A stretch of 64,000 bases of DNA, taken from a virus. Below are positions 15,826 through 23,803 of the stretch, piece after piece (position 1 is the first letter of the stretch; every line of letters begins with the position of its first letter). The translations under genes were made by a program, and so were the position numbers. The stretch covers positions 22,168-86,167 of the IMG/VR virus record IMGVR_UViG_3300033145_001047. One strand, given 5' to 3'. The notes below the pieces were generated by a model. It had not been told where the DNA came from, ran no database searches, and saw only the letters and a program-made list of their open reading frames with translations.

Positions 15826-18068
15826 TCTTCTTCGCCGTACAGGGTGCGCTGATACTTCTCTGCCCGTTTCAAATTTTTGCAAGCATCCTTCCAGTATGTT
15901 TCTTTCAATTCTATCCCGATGAACTCCCTGCCGAATCTCACAGCCTGATATCCTTCCGACCCTATACCTGCAAAGGGCGAGAATACTACATCGCCAGGTG
16001 CGCTCCACAATTTAATGCACCGCTCAATCACTCCAAGCTGTAACGGGCAGAGATGCTTTTCGTCTTCGATGTCCTTGGCGGGCCTCGATGATAATACATC
16101 CGATTCTTTAATGCCGCCCTTGCCGATTCTGTGCGCTCCGTACCAAACAGCAGACGCCCACTGTATCCAATCCTCTCGCGTAATCCATCCGTCTGCATTT
16201 CGTTTTTTCACGTCCGGGTGGTCTATCAGGGCTCGGATAGGCACCTTATTCTCGCCTCGTTTCTTGAATTGAAGAAGGTAGTCCGGCATCGTTCCTGTCA
16301 ATACTGACGAATCCTTCGCTGCCGTCTTCATGGCAAGTCCATGATCTTTTGTTCTCGCGGCTTTGAGTTGCGGGTCTTTGTCAATCGTGCGCTCACTCGC
16401 ATAGATCCAATCGTGATCCTGCAGTAGCCTGATTATCTCGCCTCGGAAATCCCGCATTCCAGAATATCCCTCATGCCGCTTGAATACGGGTTCTTGCGTC
16501 AGATGAATACAGCATGAACGGCCCGGCATCGTTATCCGGTACAGATCGTCAATAAAGAATGAGAAGTGGGCGATTAGCTGTGCGATGGAATTCACGTTTC
16601 CGATGTCTCGGCGGCTGTTCGAGTAGGCGTACATTCCAGGGAAGGGGGGAGAGAACACTGTCAGGCCGATTGAGTCATCGGCTATCCCCTTCACGGATTC
16701 GATGCAGTCCCCGAGAATCATCTTCCAGCCTTTTCCCTCTTTGATCTTTTCCACATACGCCCCATCATCCCGCTTCGCTCGGTCGCCCTGAATTGTCCGC
16801 ATGTGCGATGTTATCTCATCCATCATCTCCATCGACTGTTTCTCCTTCCTCTCGATATTCCGCCGTACCGCTCCCTCAGTTTCGGCGATAATGATATGCG
16901 CGTCCACATCTGACTTCTGCCCGAATCGCCAACATCGTCGTAATGCCTGGTAAAATTGCTCATACGAATCCGACAATCCGAGGAATGCGATGTTTGAGCA
17001 ATGCTGTAGGTTTAGCCCAAATCCAAAAATAGATGGCTTGCTAATCAAACAGCGAATCTTCCCCTCCGTGAAATCAATAATCGCCTGTTCCTTTTTCTCA
17101 ATACTGTCAGCTCCCTTGATTTCGACTGCGTCCTTGATTGCTTTCGCGGCATCTTCTGATTCGCGGTTCAGGTTGCACCACACAAGCCACTGGTTCTTAT
17201 CGCCGTTTATGATACTCGCCAGCTTTCCAACCCTGTCTCCGATGCTGTTCCTTCGCGCTGCCCTACGTTCGTCCATCGTTCTCGCTTCAATCGAGAACAG
17301 CATCCCCTTGTCAGGTGTGCCTGGATTCACAACATGCTCGTGGAGTCGTAGGGCAGGAAGATTGAACTTATTATCATCATATCCGAGGTCGGATGGCATT
17401 CTCATTGCGATTGACCACGATGCCATCCATTGCCAGAACTCCGACATCGCGTGTCCTTTCAACTTCCACTTGTGCGTTGTGTTACCGTCTTGGACGAAAA
17501 ACATTGCAATGATTTCCTTGTTGCTCATTATGTCGAGGAATTCAGCATGATTCGACAATTCGATTAGATCATTCGGTGCTGGTGTTGCCGTACACGCAAG
17601 ACGAAACGGAATATGGGACGCGAACTTAATAAGGTTCTTACGGTACACACCACCAAATGATTTCAGGATACTCGATTCGTCAAGAACAATCCCCTGATAA
17701 TGCTTTGAGTCAAACTTATCAAGCATTTCATAATTCGTTATCGTAATCTTGCTGTTGACATCATCCTGATTCCGGTGGTAGTCGACATGGATATCGAATT
17801 TCTGCCCCTCCCTAACCGTCTGCTGAGATACCGCAAGAGGCGCACATATAAGAACATTGCCTGGGACATGTTTCGCCCATTCAAGCTGTATAGGCGTCTT
17901 GCCAAGACCGCAATCTGCAAATACCGCCGCACGTCCACGCCGAAGCGCCCACCGAACGATATGCTTCTGAAAATCGAACAGCTTCGGATTGAGGATGACG
18001 CGATTCGTAATCCCTACCGGCTCTGCATCTACCCGTTTTGACTTCAAAAACTCGCCATACTTGTTCAT
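15822..18068 (-). CDS. Fusion of SNF2/DEAD-type helicase and DNA methyltransferase
   Basis: 748 residues. The N-terminal half is a superfamily 2 helicase: Walker A CGLGKT (53-58), motif II LDESS (129-133), motif III TATPAPND (160-167) and motif VI QALRRCWRFGQKSD (374-387). From about 445 follows a beta-type amino-methyltransferase: catalytic SPPF (473-476), then after 200 residues the AdoMet loop VVFSPFAGIGSEG and a terminal IGIELKE. SPPF/SPPY suggests N4-cytosine methylation, though N6-adenine enzymes are related. Such fusions occur in phages and may protect DNA from restriction. The gene is visibly AT-richer than its neighbours, suggesting acquisition. Confidence 0.88.
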   Translation of the reverse strand: MNKYGEFLKSKRVDAEPVGITNRVILNPKLFDFQKHIVRWALRRGRAAVFADCGLGKTPIQLEWAKHVPGNVLICAPLAVSQQTVREGQKFDIHVDYHRNQDDVNSKITITNYEMLDKFDSKHYQGIVLDESSILKSFGGVYRKNLIKFASHIPFRLACTATPAPNDLIELSNHAEFLDIMSNKEIIAMFFVQDGNTTHKWKLKGHAMSEFWQWMASWSIAMRMPSDLGYDDNKFNLPALRLHEHVVNPGTPDKGMLFSIEARTMDERRAARRNSIGDRVGKLASIINGDKNQWLVWCNLNRESEDAAKAIKDAVEIKGADSIEKKEQAIIDFTEGKIRCLISKPSIFGFGLNLQHCSNIAFLGLSDSYEQFYQALRRCWRFGQKSDVDAHIIIAETEGAVRRNIERKEKQSMEMMDEITSHMRTIQGDRAKRDDGAYVEKIKEGKGWKMILGDCIESVKGIADDSIGLTVFSPPFPGMYAYSNSRRDIGNVNSIAQLIAHFSFFIDDLYRITMPGRSCCIHLTQEPVFKRHEGYSGMRDFRGEIIRLLQDHDWIYASERTIDKDPQLKAARTKDHGLAMKTAAKDSSVLTGTMPDYLLQFKKRGENKVPIRALIDHPDVKKRNADGWITREDWIQWASAVWYGAHRIGKGGIKESDVLSSRPAKDIEDEKHLCPLQLGVIERCIKLWSAPGDVVFSPFAGIGSEGYQAVRFGREFIGIELKETYWKDACKNLKRAEKYQRTLYGEEE

Positions 18069-18646
18069 CTCTCGTTCGTCTCCCCGCTATGATTCGGCCA
18101 GTCGTCGGGGAACTCGATCTCCAGGACCCGTCCGTCCGCCAGGATTATGCTGCCCTTGATCTTCTTCCCAGTCTCCGGGTCGACCACTCCGTGTCCGCAG
18201 CAGCAAGCGTCCGTGAAGACTCCCTCCTGAACGAGAGCGGTCACGATATCGGCAACACAGGAGTCCACCGGCTTCACAGACCATCGTTCGTCCCCGGTTC
18301 CACTCAGGTGTGCGGGGACAACGACGGAGACTTTCTTCGTCCCGCACTTGTAGTTCTTCCCCTCGATCACTTTCACGGCCATATGCTCACCGCACCGCAT
18401 AGTTCGCACGTGCCTTTGCTCATCACTCCCCTCCCTCCCTCCCCTCTTGGGGTGTGGGGGATCTATGGACGAACTGCACTGGGACCTGTTCTCAGAATCG
18501 AGACTATGAAAATGCAGAGGTTTTCCCATTGCCTGTGCAACAGCGTCGATCAATGCTGCGTGTCCCTTACAACAGAATGACCGTGCCTTCCCATCCCAGA
18601 CATAACTGAACTCTGCCAGTTCTTCACACCGCGTTGGTTCGCTCAT
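18065..18646 (-). CDS. Apparent fusion of two small Cys-containing proteins through a repeat-induced frameshift
   Basis: The 193-residue frame starts MSEPTRCEELAEFSYVWDGK. Its second half (residues 88-193) has YKCG, VSVVVP, CVADIVTAL, TDACCCGHG and ILADGRVLEIEF, resembling a small phage protein family seen as a separate gene. A separate start is visible: GGGAGGGAGGGG then ATG 18423, giving MSKGTCELCG. That frame would join the second half as CELCGEHMAVKV if one copy of a 5-base duplication at 18389-18398 were absent. As sequenced the two genes are fused. Whether this is natural variation or an assembly error cannot be told here. Confidence 0.6.
   Translation of the reverse strand: MSEPTRCEELAEFSYVWDGKARSFCCKGHAALIDAVAQAMGKPLHFHSLDSENRSQCSSSIDPPHPKRGGREGSDEQRHVRTMRCGEHMAVKVIEGKNYKCGTKKVSVVVPAHLSGTGDERWSVKPVDSCVADIVTALVQEGVFTDACCCGHGVVDPETGKKIKGSIILADGRVLEIEFPDDWPNHSGETNER
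18389..18398. repeat. Tandem 5-bp duplication (ACCGC x2) shifting a gene frame
   Basis: On the minus strand CTATGCGGTGCGGTGAGC. Removing one GCGGT unit places the well-initiated ATG at 18423 in frame with the conserved downstream half of the 18065-18646 gene. A second simple repeat, three GGGA units, lies at 18427-18440 over the ribosome binding site. Confidence 0.6.
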
Positions 18647-19443
18647 CCCTCACCTCCCTTCCTCTTGGGGGCCTGCTGTTCGTTAGCGGTGGTGGGGGTG
18701 GCGTCCTTGTAGTAAAACCCTGCGACGTTTCCATGCAAACGGCTGCAGTTTTCGCGCATCTCAAACTTGTTATCTGCTGGTGTACAGCTCTCTTTGTGGT
18801 TACATCCATCCGCTTTAGGTTCATACCACTTACAATTAGAGCACACCTCTCCATCATCCCCCGCTTCTCCGGCCGGGGCAGCACACTTCTTACACGCAGC
18901 TACAGCATGTTCCTTGCATATCCTTGTTTCTGTGCCTCCGTACTTAACGTCTTTTGCTTCTCCGGTTGGGGTGTCCTGCTTGTCTAGGGTGGCGAGGGCA
19001 TGCGCTGCTATGCGAGCTGCCACACTTACTTCTCGATTGTCGATTTCTTCCAGCGCCTTCCTCGCACTCTCCAGCTTCCCCTCCGCAGCAGCCAGCTTGG
19101 CCTTGTCGAATTTGTGTTCCTCATGATAGGCAATGACTGTATCAACAGACATCATCTCTCCGGTGTATTTTGATACAACTTCTCTGAGTAGATCGTTCTC
19201 CGCCTCCATCTTTGAATACCGAACCTGTATCCTGTCAACCTCACTCCGATACTTTGCCCGAGTCTCCCCGCACTTCTCCCGTAGGCTGGCGTTCTCTGCC
19301 TTGAGGGTGATTACCTCTTCATCCTTATCAGCTACCAACTTGACGACCTTATTGTGTTTCTTTCTTGCGCCCTCCATCACTCCCCTCCCTTCCCCTGTGT
19401 TAGCTTCAACCTCCGGCACGTTCCCCATCGGTTCATCGTTCAT
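18643..19443 (-). CDS. Coiled-coil protein with C-terminal Cys cluster
   Basis: 266 residues. Residues 25-135 form a long charged coiled coil (NASLREKCGETRAKYRSEVD). The C-terminal 90 residues hold about nine Cys (ICKEHAVAACKKCAAP, EVCSNCKWYEPKADGCNHKE), forming likely zinc sites. Composition differs slightly from neighbours (more AT). GGAGGA precedes the ATG. Function unknown. Confidence 0.65.
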   Translation of the reverse strand: MNDEPMGNVPEVEANTGEGRGVMEGARKKHNKVVKLVADKDEEVITLKAENASLREKCGETRAKYRSEVDRIQVRYSKMEAENDLLREVVSKYTGEMMSVDTVIAYHEEHKFDKAKLAAAEGKLESARKALEEIDNREVSVAARIAAHALATLDKQDTPTGEAKDVKYGGTETRICKEHAVAACKKCAAPAGEAGDDGEVCSNCKWYEPKADGCNHKESCTPADNKFEMRENCSRLHGNVAGFYYKDATPTTANEQQAPKRKGGEG

Positions 19444-20143
19444 GGTCGGTCTCCTCCGTCGTGCGGTCTTCGATAAGTATGAACGGAACTTTCCATACCC
19501 ACGGGTTCAGCTTCGAGGGGAGCTTTTTCCCGTTAATGATGTCCCACAATTCCATGAAAGCGGTGATAGGATACGGAGTCATTTTGTCTGACCGAGACGA
19601 CGGAGCATACCAGTCCTTCGTGCCGTCCCATTCTTTGTACAGGCCCTCGGCTCTCGCGCCTTCATCCGTGATCTCCTGCAGCCGCTCCAGGTCGACGACA
19701 CCGTTCTCCAGCATGAGCCGACGACACCAGCGAGGCATGTGGATTGACGGCTTGTATCCCTTGTCCTCGAACGGGTTCCCCGGATACTTGTACTCCGGCG
19801 TACATCCCACCACCTGGGGTTCGATCTTCGGCCACCCCATCCGTCCTCCGGCCTGGTATTCAACGAAGTCCTTGCCGTCTTCCCGTTCCCAAAATGTCCA
19901 GTTCTCTCTGATTCGGAGCCAATCTCCGCGCTCACCGTATGGACACTTGACCTCGGCCAGGATGTCTTCCTTCGTCCAGTCGTCCGGGCGCTCGTTATAT
20001 TTCTTGAGCCCCCTCGTCCGCCTGGTCTCCGTCTTCTCCCGGCGACGTATCGCACCGACTAGGTCGGGCTTGAACAGGATATCCTTCACCCGGCCCTGTC
20101 CGCCCATGACGTCGATCATAGTCTTGTCGAGCTGCTTGACCAT
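19433..20143 (-). CDS. ASCH-domain-like phage protein
   Basis: 236 residues from ATG 20143, with GGAGG five bases upstream; a longer frame to 20227 is rejected. The order ILFKPDLVGAIRRREKTETR, GDWLRIRENW, PSIHMPRWCRRLML, DLERLQEITDEGARAEG, then MELWDIINGK and NPWVWKVPF is that of a common phage ASCH-like family. ASCH domains are PUA-related and may bind RNA. The role in phages is unknown. Confidence 0.8.
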   Translation of the reverse strand: MVKQLDKTMIDVMGGQGRVKDILFKPDLVGAIRRREKTETRRTRGLKKYNERPDDWTKEDILAEVKCPYGERGDWLRIRENWTFWEREDGKDFVEYQAGGRMGWPKIEPQVVGCTPEYKYPGNPFEDKGYKPSIHMPRWCRRLMLENGVVDLERLQEITDEGARAEGLYKEWDGTKDWYAPSSRSDKMTPYPITAFMELWDIINGKKLPSKLNPWVWKVPFILIEDRTTEETDHER

Positions 20144-20144
20144 A

Positions 20145-20555
20145 TCAGCCTCCGGTCTTCTCCGCTTTTTCCTCGTCATGGTTCTTGTGATTCTGGTAGC
20201 ACGTGTTGCATATGTTGGTCTTCCCACAGTGACAGTCGTGCCCGTCGTAGTAGTTCTCGTACTTCTTCCCGCAGTCGGGACACTGGAACGAGCCGTCCCT
20301 CTTCTTCGCTCCGTGTATGACCGCCGTCTCGTATCCCTCCTCGGGGCCGCCGCACTCAGCGCAGGTTACGACATCGTCCGCCCAGGCGTGTCGCTCCTCT
20401 CCCTCGACGACATGCTTCCCGCATCCCTCACACACGGCCTCGACCAGCTTGCCGTCTATGGCCGTGATCTTGTACCCTGGGTGGAGTCGGTTGAACTCCT
20501 CGACGCTCTCGAACTCGCCGTCGATTTCCTGTCTCGCCTCTGCTTCGATTCTCAC
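20145..20555 (-). CDS. Multi-zinc-ribbon protein
   Basis: 136 residues from GTG 20555, one base after the upstream stop. Three CxxC clusters follow one another: AVCEGCGKHVV, VTCAECGG, and FQCPDCGKKY with CHCGKTNICNTCY. Likely structural zinc sites for nucleic-acid or protein binding. Role unknown. Confidence 0.7.
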   Translation of the reverse strand: MRIEAEARQEIDGEFESVEEFNRLHPGYKITAIDGKLVEAVCEGCGKHVVEGEERHAWADDVVTCAECGGPEEGYETAVIHGAKKRDGSFQCPDCGKKYENYYDGHDCHCGKTNICNTCYQNHKNHDEEKAEKTGG

Positions 20556-20556
20556 G

Positions 20557-21003
20557 CTATCCCCCTTTGATTCCGATGGTCGCCGCCGGGTAGTTCTTTC
20601 GTGTCTCTTCCTCAGCACTTTCCCAACAGCTCGGACACAGCGTCGCGTATCCGTGGGCCTCCTCGAACGCTATGCCGCAAGCGAGACACCGACGCCCGTT
20701 CTGCATGTCGGCATCCAGCTCGGAGAGTCTCTTGTCCTTGAGTCGTTGCTCGGACTCGCGGACCTTCTTCCGTATGTTCTGCAGCGCCTTCAACGCCCCG
20801 GTCACGATGTCCTTCTTGAACTCGGGGAACTTCTTAATGATGTCGCGGACGTGCATGTCTGCTTCCGTCGCCGCCTTGTCGAAGTCGTTCGACCGGGCCA
20901 GCTCCGCGAAGTACACGGCCTTCACCGACTCCCGGACCTTCTTCCCGGCCCGTCGTCCCTCAGCTCGTCGCTGCTTCCTGCTCTTGAACTGCAGTTTCAC
21001 CAC
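20557..21003 (-). CDS. HTH-like protein with C-terminal zinc ribbon
   Basis: 148 residues from GTG 21003 (AGGAGG six bases upstream). A basic N-terminus (MVKLQFKSRKQRRAEGRRAG) precedes DFDKAATEADMHVRDIIKKF, which looks like a helix-turn-helix, and a C-terminal RCLACGIAFEE...LCPSCWES zinc ribbon. It may be a DNA-binding regulator or a second small-terminase-like protein. Confidence 0.65.
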   Translation of the reverse strand: MVKLQFKSRKQRRAEGRRAGKKVRESVKAVYFAELARSNDFDKAATEADMHVRDIIKKFPEFKKDIVTGALKALQNIRKKVRESEQRLKDKRLSELDADMQNGRRCLACGIAFEEAHGYATLCPSCWESAEEETRKNYPAATIGIKGG

Positions 21004-21919
21004 CCTGCTCCTCCTCTTTCTTCTCAAGTGCTTCCTCGATTTCCTTCGCCAGCCGTCGGGCGCTATGAAGGTCGTCGACCGCTCTCGCTCTCGCCACGAC
21101 GTCTTGCAGCCTGGACCGCAAGGACCCTATCTTCGAGAGCAACCATGTCCTGTCTGCCGGGCTCACTGGGTCGTTCGTCCGCAGCAGCTCGGACTTCCGG
21201 AAGGCTTCGCGCAATGTCTCCAGGTGTTCCTCCCTCCGCTCCGTGCACTCCTCCAGACTCCCCGCCGAGACTCCACGGAAGTCGGGCTTGTTCTTGTTCC
21301 CGGTCCAGGCGTATTTCCCGTTCATCTTGAGGTATTCGAGGCCGCTGTGAGTGGGGACGCTCCACCGCTTGCCGAGCGTGTTGTCGTTCAGTGTCTTGTC
21401 CTCGACCTGGACGTACCCGAACTCCTGAGCGGCCTCGCCGACAAGCTGGTAGAGTCTCGGCGTGTACTCGAACAGGGGCTTGACTCCTTTCCCGGCCATG
21501 CGGAAGGACTTGATAGATGGGAACGGACTCTCCGGAAACAGCTCCAGCTCGATCTCGTATGCCTCGCGCTCTTCGTAGTCCTCGTTCACTTCTTTCCACT
21601 GTTCGATGAATTTCCGGTACTCGAACTCCTTGTCCAGGTCGTCCCACTTGTACCCGTACTCGCCGGGCTTGACTCCCTCTGTCAGTTTCGCCTTGAGCGT
21701 CTCGTACTGCTCGACGGTCAGGACCACGTCGACCTCGGGGTCGTGGTAGCTGACCAGCCGCTTCTTGAACCATACCCCGACGATCATCTTCGGCTCCTCG
21801 CACAGGCACAACTTGCCAGGGCTGTATCTCTTGCCGTCGATCTCCCACGTGTCCGGTCGACTCGGAAGAGTCACCAGGTACGTCTCCCCTATCTGCTTCA
21901 CCGTCAGCCTGTCAGACAT
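20960..21919 (-). CDS. Hypothetical protein with C-terminal coiled coil
   Basis: 319 residues. ATG 21919 (GGAGG eight bases upstream) is preferred; an ATG at 21925 is too close to the binding site. The N-terminal 70 residues are beta-rich (YLVTLPSRPDTWEIDGKRYS) with a CLCEE, and the last 60 are Glu/Lys/Gln coiled coil. No family recognised. Confidence 0.65.
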   Translation of the reverse strand: MSDRLTVKQIGETYLVTLPSRPDTWEIDGKRYSPGKLCLCEEPKMIVGVWFKKRLVSYHDPEVDVVLTVEQYETLKAKLTEGVKPGEYGYKWDDLDKEFEYRKFIEQWKEVNEDYEEREAYEIELELFPESPFPSIKSFRMAGKGVKPLFEYTPRLYQLVGEAAQEFGYVQVEDKTLNDNTLGKRWSVPTHSGLEYLKMNGKYAWTGNKNKPDFRGVSAGSLEECTERREEHLETLREAFRKSELLRTNDPVSPADRTWLLSKIGSLRSRLQDVVARARAVDDLHSARRLAKEIEEALEKKEEEQGGETAVQEQEAATS

Positions 21920-22109
21920 CGGCATCCCCTCCCAGTTCTTCCTTGAGTTCCTCGACCTCGCCTTCCAGCTCGACCACCTTTTCCTGCAGGTCGTCGATTT
22001 CCTCGGCCTTCTCGTCGATGTCCTCGCGCTTCTCACAGCATGGACACTCCGAGTCGGCGTAGAGGATGTCGCACTCACTGCAATGAGTGTACGTCTCGCC
22101 TATGGACAT
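21912..22109 (-). CDS. Zinc-ribbon plus coiled-coil mini protein
   Basis: 65 residues: HCSECDILYADSECPCCEKR (two CxxC pairs), followed by a pure heptad helix (IDDLQEKVVELEGEVEELKE). Same architecture as the 14526-14804 protein, suggesting a shared adaptor-like design in this phage. Confidence 0.68.
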   Translation of the reverse strand: MSIGETYTHCSECDILYADSECPCCEKREDIDEKAEEIDDLQEKVVELEGEVEELKEELGGDADV

Positions 22110-22324
22110 GCTTTCCTCCTTAATGGGAAACGTATGTACTCAACAACTTCATCTCTACCAAACCCGCCGCGCTCCCCTACGGTGTCGAGACTCTGTCTAT
22201 GTCCGTAACGGTTAGCGTATCCCTCGTACACGATCTCCGCAAGCCACACAGGTATAGTGCTCGGGTCGTGTGCTACGTCACCCTGTACCGGGAACGGCTT
22301 GCAGTCAGCGCCACGTTCACTCAT
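22100..22324 (-). CDS. Hypothetical protein, common phage small-protein family
   Basis: 74 residues from ATG 22324 (ATGA overlap). The centre PVWLAEIVYEGYANRYGHRQ then SLDTVGERGGFGRDEVV matches a short helical family I know from many siphophages, of unknown function. Confidence 0.68.
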   Translation of the reverse strand: MSERGADCKPFPVQGDVAHDPSTIPVWLAEIVYEGYANRYGHRQSLDTVGERGGFGRDEVVEYIRFPLRRKACP

Positions 22325-22557
22325 GGTGTGGCCTTCTTCACTTTGATAGGCACCAATGGGACCCGCCACCGCATCAGCCTCTTGCTCTTCTTCCGCATCT
22401 GATACCGGAGCCCAAAGAATCCCTTCATCCACTGAAAATCAGAAGAGGCCACGACGATAGGGTGGGCGACACCATCAGGAGCATAACCATAAATATAATA
22501 CAGACCGTCCGAGTGGCGGTATATCCAGACGTCATTTTTTTTCATCTGTTTATTCAT
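22321..22557 (-). CDS. Hypothetical basic protein
   Basis: 78 residues, MNKQMKKNDVWIYRHSDGLY onward, beta-rich N-terminus and Lys/Arg-rich C-terminus. ATGA overlaps on both sides. AT-richer than neighbours. No family recognised. Confidence 0.62.
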   Translation of the reverse strand: MNKQMKKNDVWIYRHSDGLYYIYGYAPDGVAHPIVVASSDFQWMKGFFGLRYQMRKKSKRLMRWRVPLVPIKVKKATP

Positions 22558-22886
22558 TCTACCTTCTCCCGTGAGGCTTCCGACGCCCTCATTCGGTACA
22601 CATCCTTCCCGTTAATCTCAATGTCCACCACGCCCGACGGAATGCTGACGTGTCCAGCGAAGATGTACACCGCGCCTCCCTCGGACTTCACGATTGTCTT
22701 GGGAAAGTCGCTCCAGCCGCCCTTCATGTATTCGTGAGATTCGACCGTGATCGTCGTCACATACTCCCAGGTATTCTTTCTCCGATACTCCCGCCTCTCG
22801 GTCGAAACAACAACCGCGACGAGAAGGCTAATGACAACAACGATAAGGACAATAACGAATGCGACCTTCATGTTCTCTTTCGTCAT
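22554..22886 (-). CDS. Single-span membrane protein
   Basis: 110 residues from ATG 22886 (ATGA overlap). One transmembrane helix at residues 7-28 (KVAFVIVLIVVVISLLVAVV), then a charged linker and a beta-rich soluble domain. The N-terminus is probably cytoplasmic. Function unknown. Confidence 0.65.
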   Translation of the reverse strand: MTKENMKVAFVIVLIVVVISLLVAVVVSTERREYRRKNTWEYVTTITVESHEYMKGGWSDFPKTIVKSEGGAVYIFAGHVSIPSGVVDIEINGKDVYRMRASEASREKVE

Positions 22887-23284
22887 GGCTTTCTCCCGTC
22901 CTTGTGAATCCTGTGAGCGACGAACTTCGTCCGCCAGTCCTGGAACGCCATACCCCATACCTCCGCGCACAACATCTTGAGACCCTTCGCCGTGAGTGGG
23001 TTCGGGTCCATGCGGTAGGCCATGATGAACGAGTCGTCCAGGGTGCAGCTCCATTCCTTCATGAGTTCCTTGATTCGTATGGCGTTCGCGCCGAGGGCTA
23101 TCCCTTCGAGCACGATGGTCCAGCCGTTCTCCCGGTTGCTCAGGTCGACCGGCCACACGTGGACGACGAAGGTGCTCTCCCTCTCGGGCTCGAACTTCTT
23201 CCATATCATGTCGCCGTTGGTGTGCAGGTAGTACCAGCCGTCCCGCGCAAACATTCCACGAGCAGCATCGACAAGGCTCGGCAT
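22883..23284 (-). CDS. Hypothetical protein
   Basis: 133 residues, MPSLVDAARGMFARDGWYYL onward, a mixed alpha/beta soluble protein with many Trp. It ends one base into the next gene's start. No family recognised. Confidence 0.65.
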   Translation of the reverse strand: MPSLVDAARGMFARDGWYYLHTNGDMIWKKFEPERESTFVVHVWPVDLSNRENGWTIVLEGIALGANAIRIKELMKEWSCTLDDSFIMAYRMDPNPLTAKGLKMLCAEVWGMAFQDWRTKFVAHRIHKDGRKP

Positions 23285-23496
23285 TATTCCTCCCCCATCC
23301 TGTGGACTGCTCCGGTGTGAGGCCAGTCGACCTTGTGGAAGTATGGCCGCTTCGTGGGACAGTTTCCTCGTTCTACCTGGAGGTCATAACAGCGTCGAGC
23401 TGCTATCTCGTCGTCGAAGAACTCGCGCCCAGTACCGACCCAGGTCGAGCTGTCGCTGACGATGTTATAGAGGACTGTCCACTTCGGGGTCTTCAT
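23284..23496 (-). CDS. Hypothetical protein
   Basis: 70 residues, MKTPKWTVLYNIVSDSSTWV onward. Similar in size and style to small phage proteins that read as X-W-T-V-L-Y...; no family recognised. Second gene after promoter 23811-23838. Confidence 0.62.
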   Translation of the reverse strand: MKTPKWTVLYNIVSDSSTWVGTGREFFDDEIAARRCYDLQVERGNCPTKRPYFHKVDWPHTGAVHRMGEE

Positions 23497-23510
23497 TTTC
23501 TACCTCTCGG

Positions 23511-23762
23511 TCAGTGTTCGTCCGCTTCTTCCGGCTCCTCGCCGGGCTCCCGCTCCACGGACTTCGTCTTCCGTCGCTCTTCCATCTCGACGTATATCAT
23601 GTGCTTGCACGGTCGATTCCCGAACTCCCACGCCTTGCAGCTACACGTTCCCTCGGCCAGGTCGATCACGTACGCCTCCTCGATGTGGCTGAAACTCTTG
23701 ACATGGAATTTTCCATCCTCGGATTGTGTGTAGTCGGCGCGGTTCGGTTCTAACGGGCTCAT
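23511..23762 (-). CDS. SWIM zinc-finger protein
   Basis: 83 residues. C40-x-C42-x9-C52-x-H54 in GTCSCKAWEFGNRPCKHMIY is a canonical SWIM zinc finger, a motif for DNA or protein binding found in transposases and Rad51 partners. The flanks are charged and the tail acidic. It is the first gene after the strong promoter 23811-23838. Confidence 0.8.
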   Translation of the reverse strand: MSPLEPNRADYTQSEDGKFHVKSFSHIEEAYVIDLAEGTCSCKAWEFGNRPCKHMIYVEMEERRKTKSVEREPGEEPEEADEH

Positions 23763-23803
23763 GGTTCCCCCTTTTTTTCTAGCCTCTTCGGGCTGTATTC
23801 TAC

